Positions 58,724 through 64,000 of a stretch of 64,000 nucleotides of DNA are shown here, in pieces (positions within the stretch are counted from its first letter, which is position 1; each line of letters starts with the position of its first letter). The stretch lies in contig JANTQF010000171.1 of NCBI GenBank assembly GCA_032988165.1, forward strand, positions 1-64,000, in the 5' to 3' direction. The translations under genes and the position numbers were made by a program. The notes beneath the pieces are model-generated. The model saw only the letters and a program-made list of their open reading frames with translations, did no database searches and was not told the DNA's origin. The stretch is from Emmonsiellopsis sp. PD_33 (taxonomy: Eukaryota; Ascomycota; Eurotiomycetes; Onygenales; Ajellomycetaceae).

Positions 58724-61260
58724 ATTATTTCTTCACCCATGAGGTTTGAAATTATGAGCAGCGCGGGCGTTTGATGGATGGATGTAATGGGTTATTAGGA
58801 GGAATGGAACGGCTGGGGATGTTAATACCTGTCCATGGCGAGGCTGGGGCCAAACCCTCGACATATCGACACCGAAAATTACAAACTACTCTGGAAAGGG
58901 CTGGAAATTTTTCAACTATCGTTTTTATTTGGAAGGGAGAGACGAGATGTAAAATATCTCGCTCTTTCTAACCGTTTAACTTGTCTTTTTTATCTTTGCG
59001 CCTTGGAACTGGGTTTGTGGATGATATTAGAGGAAAGATGGGATGGAACGATAATATCTGGCTTGACATGAACAGCGACAAAGTGTGGAAAGGGGAAAAA
59101 ATTAATGATTCAATTTTTTTTTATGCGAAGATACCTAACTACACTTGACTTCTTTATGTACATTTTCTACTTTTCTACTTTTCTGCTTTCCTATCTACCC
59201 CCAATTCATGCGCGTGCGTCCTGGCAAGAAAGGCGACAGCAAAAATACGTTTTATTTATTCCAAATCGAACGAAAAAATTTCCAGCCTTTTCCAGACCTT
59301 AACTCCACATTTCCAGACCTCCCTTTCTCATCCTTTCGCATTTTTCCTGGGCCGGATCATTTTCTTCTTCATGTTACTTTTCTTGCTGAGCGACTACCTC
59401 TTGGTGCATTTCATGCTGTCAGTGCTATGCCGTGCTAGCTTTCAAACCCGTTTCGTTTCATCACTTCATCAGTTCGTACGCTTATTGATCTATCATGTTT
59501 ACTGTTTACCGTTTCCATTTTACCGCCCCATCATCACCACCACCACCATGCGCCAGATACCCCCCAGCAGCCACTCTCCACAGCAATCCACCTTCCGCAA
59601 TACTAATGACCTAAATAATTCTTCAACGACATGAATAATACCCACTACCCCCTAAATTTCCAATCCCAAATCTTTCATTTTTAAACCCTCTCATTAACCT
59701 TAACAACTCGACCTCCCTCCCTCAATTTGAGCTTCAAAACTTAAATCTGCCTGCCCTCTGCCACTGCGAGGAAAAGAAAACAAACCTATCCTCTCGTATC
59801 CGATGCGCCTTGGATATCACATCGTATCATCATCCCCAGCCGCACCGAACTCAGCCTGCCAAACACCACACCACACCACACCACCTATGGAATAATAATA
59901 CGAGCCATATCATATTCACAGCATCGCCCATCATAGCTCATAGCACGTATTTGATTTGATTTCATTTTTGATCGCAATATGTGTTCACGTATGGATTGTA
60001 CGTACATACATCCCCTGAAAAAAAAAAAAAAAAAAAAAAAAAACTCACTAATAATCTCGCAAGTTTATCTAACCTCCGGTTAATTAGGAAGAGGAAAGTG
60101 ATGATCGTCATGATCGACACAGTAAAAACTCCACAGTAGCAGCAAGTTACAGAACTAAACTCCCCACAGGCAGAAAATGAGAATCCCAGCCACCAACAAG
60201 ATACGGAGAGAACATTTCTCTTATCGTGTGTGGGGAGGCAGATAGGCGGTATTTTCAACGGCTTTTTTTGAAAAAAAAAAAAAAAAAATACAAGGCAAAA
60301 CAAAGGGGTTTTATTTCATTTCAACTTCATAATTAGTATCTTCTCCTCCCTTCCTCTTCTTTTCCCTGGCCCAGGAAGAATCATGGACAGTACACGGCCG
60401 CACATCTGATATAAACACAGCTAGATCGGATCAACGTATTACCTACTAGCTACATCAGGGAAATATGAAGAGAATACCTATGGAGTGGAGTAGCAGAGGA
60501 AAAACCACCCCCAAACAAACAAGTAAATTGGAAATCTTATTCATTCATCATCTCATGTTTCATTGAATCATTGAATTAGGCAAGGGGGTTTTTCTATCAT
60601 GCTTTTTCTTTCCTTCTTTCTTTCATTCTTTCTTTTTTTCCTTCTTTCATTCTCTCTCTACCTCCTTCACAAAACAAAAGAAAACCACCAATCCTGCCTG
60701 GTCCCGTCTAGTCTATCTATGTAGGCTGGTAGGTAGGCTACTATCTAGCTTGATTTTCAAACACCGAAAAACGAAAATGAAAAAGAAAAAGAAAGCGAAA
60801 GAAAGAACGAATTAACATGGACGGTAGGGGTTACACAGTGCGGATGGGCGAGAGGGTCGTACAAGTACATGTGATACAATACCCAACCCAGCCCATTCCA
60901 ATGCCGGCCTTACAGACGGCTAGACGAAATGTGTCCAATATGAAGGTGGCATGGGTACGTCCGCAACGAGTAGGGCATTCATCATTGTCCGCTGTCCGCT
61001 GTTTCGACAAAAGCTCGCCTGGAATATAACGGAGTGTGGTGTCACAGCTCGCCGGGTCGGGTCGGGTCGGGTTTGGTATAGTCGAGAAATAAGAAAAAGT
61101 AAAAGGAAAGGAAGGTTTCGTGGCATGTCGTTCGCGACTCAACCAGGAGTGAACGGTCGGAGTTTCGTTATAGATTAGATATTAATAATAGGCATTTATT
61201 AGTTTAGATACCACGTTCGTTTCGGTTTGGAGTTTGGAGTTTGGTTTGGAGTTTGCGGCT
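58724..61260. other. Intergenic, low-complexity rich
   Basis: About 2.5 kb between the GPI-protein gene and the coiled-coil gene (convergent). Contains poly-A runs at about 60019-60043 and 60270-60288, a CTTT-rich stretch at about 60606-60655, and near 61204-61258 repeats of TTTGGAG type. No gene or structural RNA recognised. Confidence 0.5.
61054..61071 (+). repeat. Four-repeat GGGTC tract, G-quadruplex motif
   Basis: Four GGG runs spaced by TC (61054-61056, 61059-61061, 61064-61066, 61069-61071). This satisfies the usual G-quadruplex pattern. It lies about 190 bp beyond the stop of the coiled-coil gene, on the strand opposite its mRNA. Confidence 0.75.
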
Positions 61261-64000
61261 TCAATCTGGGGCGGCGTTGATGGGTATGAGCGGTGGAGGA
61301 CGGTCCATAGTAACTTCTCTTTCATGCTCGGTATGTTCAACGAGTGGACTATCAAGCACACTCGGCGAAAGAGAGCAATGAGGAAACTGCTCTGGCGAGG
61401 AAGAGTACTGTTCATCCGGATGGTAGTCCTCAGGCGAATTGTCAGAGGTAAGGAACTCCGGCGAGCAATCGGCCAACTCTTCTGCCAGGGACGGTATGCT
61501 TTCGTTCGCTACATGGCCTCTACCAGGGCGATAGTCAAGAGCAGTGTGAGATAAAAAAACAGGTAACCTGTCGGGAGTGGCACGGGTGCTTTGAGCTTCT
61601 GGCGGTTTCGTAGTAGGGGCGGTAGGAGTACATTGTCCCTTAACAAGGCATTCATCCATTAAGGATACTGGGCCATCCCTTACAGCCAATCCAATAGCGA
61701 GAACAAGTGCAAACGAAAATTTCGCCCATGCTTGGAATTTATTCTGGAACAAATCCCGAGATCCAAGGGAGGACAATTGTCCGTCTGTGACGTTCAAATC
61801 GTACGGTTCGTGCTTTGGCTTTGATGTGTCATATAGTTGAACTGTAGTGTCAAGTCTGCCAGGGGTATTTTTGATCTCCGATATAGAAAGTTGCGACCCA
61901 AAATTCGACTGGTTCCTTGGATGCCTGGGTTGAACTGGCGTATGGTTGTGGCAGGCTTGTCCCCTAATCCGATTCCTGAGCCATTCATTCCTTGGCTGGC
62001 CACCCAAAAATAGACCCAAAACCCACCAGGACAACTTTCCTAACTTTTTCCAATTTGCATGCCACGCATTTGCCAAAATTCGTCGAACCAAAGTAGCAGC
62101 GGTAGGAACAGAATCCCAAGTGTAATAGAACGATTCCCATTTCCCATTGATAGGAGTTGGCATGCCGGTTGCCGTAGATATATTGCGGGTGTTTGCTATC
62201 CGTGAGTCAAGTTTCCCCCTGGGAGTCATATCCCGGTCAATCCTTCGCATTGCCTGGTATCGTGTTCGCGTAGATGGGATAGAAAGGTTATGAATATCTC
62301 GACTCGACGCTGGACGCAGCATTTTTTTAGTTGGCTCATTCTCAGTATCGGTATCATACGTTGGTGATTCCGTGAAAGCACATGGATGGGCGTCATCGAA
62401 GAATATGCGGGAGGAGCTCATAGCCGCATAATCAGAATGGTTGCCTTCTAGAGGGGAAAACCCAATCGCCGCTCTATGATCATTGATAGCATCGTCAAAC
62501 GATTGGTATTGATTGGAACGCCCCTCAAGGGCACTGAGGGTGTCTGCTTCCATCCAGGCATAATTAGAATGCATACTGTCGCGATTAGAATGTAAACGGG
62601 AATGGGGTATAGAGTCGCCGGAAAGAGAGCGGCTGTGTCCCTGGCCAGCAGGTACATGGGGTGAGGTGGCGGGTAGTAAGAGTGGTTTCAAGGTGCACGA
62701 TCCAGGAGGGAACCGTCTCATTCTCTTCTGGCGGCTCGAGAACTTCCCCTGACCGTCAGGGGAGAGAGGGAAAGAAGTTCCCCAAAGTGAGGAATTTGAC
62801 GACGATTGGGAAATCATTGAAAAGCGCTGGGACTCGGGCGCACGGGTAGACGGTGACGAACATGAATCGCCCAGCCCAGAATCGAGAGACATCAACTCTG
62901 AAGTAGATTTAATATCTGCATTTTCGTCGATATATCCATCTCTTTGTTCGGTCGCAACCTCTCCGTCATTAACGATTTGGTCGAGAGAATTAGACTCGGG
63001 AACCGGCAAAGGCTGGAAGAGGGGTCGTCTAATAGGGGATAAAGGAATCTTGGAAAACATGGAACGTGGTCTTGGAGTTCGATAAACACCTTCCTCCTGA
63101 GGAGATGCAATATCAGGGGTACGGTTGAAGGCAGAAGACGGTTCTCCTCTTGACGGCGACTGCGCAAGTAGTTCCGTGAGCACGTCAACTCTCCGCTCCA
63201 GACTGCGATTTGTCGAATTAACTGCTTCCAAATTACGCAACTTTTGAGTGGCCATTTCAATTTCCCACTCCTGCTCGCGAATCTTGTTATCCTTTGCTTC
63301 GACATCCCTTTCTAGAGCTCGAATCTTGGCGCGAAATTCGGACTCCTTCTCGATAGAGCCTCCAAGTTCGTCCTTGACTCGAATCTCGAACTTGGCCTCC
63401 CATTCAGCCAGTTCTTGTTTGAGAATCTTGTATTCCGCATTGAGGGCTTTGAATTTGGCAGCCTGGACATTTGATGCGGACGAGTCGACAGATTCAGCTC
63501 GATCTAACGAAGCGGCTAGCTGTTCCTCCAAGTGTTCAATATATCTAGATACCTCGAGGTCAGAGGTTCTGTTCGCCGCGGTTTTCCGTCTCTTGGGACG
63601 GTCCAGGCTGTTAAAGGGAGACCTCCAAGCGGAGGGGGAGGGCGATGTCTTTGATTTCATGGTTGTGTCTGGATCGGTGTAGTCAAAAGTGTCCAGGTCA
63701 ATAGGGGGGCCTAATTGCCCGGTGTGCTTGGAGGGAGAATATATGGAAAAATCATCGGTCGATGGCTCTGGCGAAGGGAGGTCATGGAACAAGGAGGCCG
63801 CTGGGGGTCGCGGGGACTGGCGATAGCGTCTTTGTGTAGAGTTATTTATTTCCCGGAGAATACTCGAGCGCCGTGTCTGCGGTGTTGTTCCTCTGGAGAG
63901 ACTACGCACTCGGTCTGTGACTGCAGAGCCGTCGTTTTCTTTGTCTCGGCCACGGTCAGACTCCCCCGAGATCGACCTCCATCCCGTGAATTGCGGACTT
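61261..64000 (-). CDS. Long coiled-coil protein, 5' end outside the window
   Basis: An open frame runs from beyond the right edge to the TGA at 61261, at least 912 residues. No ATG occurs in frame between 63910 and 64000, so the start lies outside the window. The visible N-terminal 130 residues are Ser/Pro/Arg-rich and probably disordered. A coiled coil follows (about 63540-63170 on this strand: EVSRYIEHLEEQLAASL through KIREQEWEIEMATQKLRNLE). A long Ser-rich region comes next, then a Trp-rich segment (KLGKLSWWVLGLFLGG), and near 61740-61676 one hydrophobic helix (FSFALVLAIGLAV). A membrane- or spindle-pole-body-associated structural protein would fit, but I cannot name the family with confidence. 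Confidence 0.75.
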   Translation of the reverse strand, partial: SPQFTGWRSISGESDRGRDKENDGSAVTDRVRSLSRGTTPQTRRSSILREINNSTQRRYRQSPRPPAASLFHDLPSPEPSTDDFSIYSPSKHTGQLGPPIDLDTFDYTDPDTTMKSKTSPSPSAWRSPFNSLDRPKRRKTAANRTSDLEVSRYIEHLEEQLAASLDRAESVDSSASNVQAAKFKALNAEYKILKQELAEWEAKFEIRVKDELGGSIEKESEFRAKIRALERDVEAKDNKIREQEWEIEMATQKLRNLEAVNSTNRSLERRVDVLTELLAQSPSRGEPSSAFNRTPDIASPQEEGVYRTPRPRSMFSKIPLSPIRRPLFQPLPVPESNSLDQIVNDGEVATEQRDGYIDENADIKSTSELMSLDSGLGDSCSSPSTRAPESQRFSMISQSSSNSSLWGTSFPLSPDGQGKFSSRQKRMRRFPPGSCTLKPLLLPATSPHVPAGQGHSRSLSGDSIPHSRLHSNRDSMHSNYAWMEADTLSALEGRSNQYQSFDDAINDHRAAIGFSPLEGNHSDYAAMSSSRIFFDDAHPCAFTESPTYDTDTENEPTKKMLRPASSRDIHNLSIPSTRTRYQAMRRIDRDMTPRGKLDSRIANTRNISTATGMPTPINGKWESFYYTWDSVPTAATLVRRILANAWHANWKKLGKLSWWVLGLFLGGQPRNEWLRNRIRGQACHNHTPVQPRHPRNQSNFGSQLSISEIKNTPGRLDTTVQLYDTSKPKHEPYDLNVTDGQLSSLGSRDLFQNKFQAWAKFSFALVLAIGLAVRDGPVSLMDECLVKGQCTPTAPTTKPPEAQSTRATPDRLPVFLSHTALDYRPGRGHVANESIPSLAEELADCSPEFLTSDNSPEDYHPDEQYSSSPEQFPHCSLSPSVLDSPLVEHTEHEREVTMDRPPPLIPINAAPD

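Noticed and set aside
63907..63909. GTG at 63909 as start of the coiled-coil protein
   Set aside because: Fungal nuclear genes start at ATG and the frame stays open upstream to the window edge, so the gene is treated as 5'-partial.
1..64000. tRNA, rRNA or CRISPR features
   Set aside because: No tRNA-like A/B box with foldable cloverleaf was recognised, no rRNA segment, and no spaced direct repeats. A covariance scan would be decisive for tRNAs and small RNAs.

Overview
This is a filamentous-ascomycete nuclear window. Genes are split by short introns (about 50-120 bp) with GTAWGT-like donors and CTAAC/CTGAC-type branch points. The proteins are fungal (Dom34, eS19, Pex2, an importin-11/Kap120 homologue, GH30 and GH5 enzymes, a Kre9/Knh1-like GPI protein). 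GC-balanced gene blocks alternate with very AT-rich islands of mutated transposons in which I saw almost no CpG. CpG-depleted repeats of this sort are known from Onygenales such as Coccidioides, so an onygenalean is my best guess. The species is not settled by the sequence.

Layout. 0-12 kb: dom34 (-) and an aldo/keto reductase (+) share a 0.6-kb divergent promoter; then a spliced acidic protein of unknown function (+), rps19 (-), and a membrane-anchored alpha/beta-hydrolase fused to a dual-specificity phosphatase (-). 12.5-16.0 kb: a complete but mutated Tc1-type DNA transposon with long terminal inverted repeats, TA target duplication and an unusual second ORF. 16.4-18.4 kb: dihydroxy-acid dehydratase without an obvious transit peptide (-). 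20.9-22.6 kb: an anion:cation-symporter-type MFS permease (+). 23.5-25.0 kb: secreted GH30 glycosidase (-). 26.3-27.8 kb: pex2 (-). 28.0-36.0 kb: AT-rich island holding a dead Helitron (Rep plus Pif1-type helicase, -). 36.1-39.7 kb: importin-11-like karyopherin (+). 40.2-41.6 kb: secreted GH5 exo-beta-1,3-glucanase-like enzyme (-). 42.4-45.8 kb: accessory block in which an HNH-domain gene (-) lies between two oppositely oriented fragments that look like the two halves of one gene. 47.1-48.8 kb: aldehyde dehydrogenase (+). 48.8-52.4 kb: no recognisable gene. 52.36-57.58 kb: a structurally complete, mutated Ty1/copia retrotransposon with 112-bp LTRs and a 5-bp target duplication. 58.0-58.7 kb: GPI-anchored Ser/Thr-rich wall protein (+). 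61.3-64.0 kb: 3' part of a long coiled-coil protein (-).

The genes do not form a pathway cluster. They are mostly housekeeping (ribosome and ribosome rescue, peroxisome import, nuclear import, branched-chain amino-acid synthesis) plus cell-wall or polysaccharide enzymes and detoxifying oxidoreductases. The most informative part is the record of repeat-directed mutation. The two copia LTRs differ at 20 positions, 19 of which fall in ten ancestral CpG sites, nine of them read as TG in one copy and CA in the other. Catalytic His, Asp and zinc-binding Cys codons in the transposons have been changed by C-to-T type mutations.
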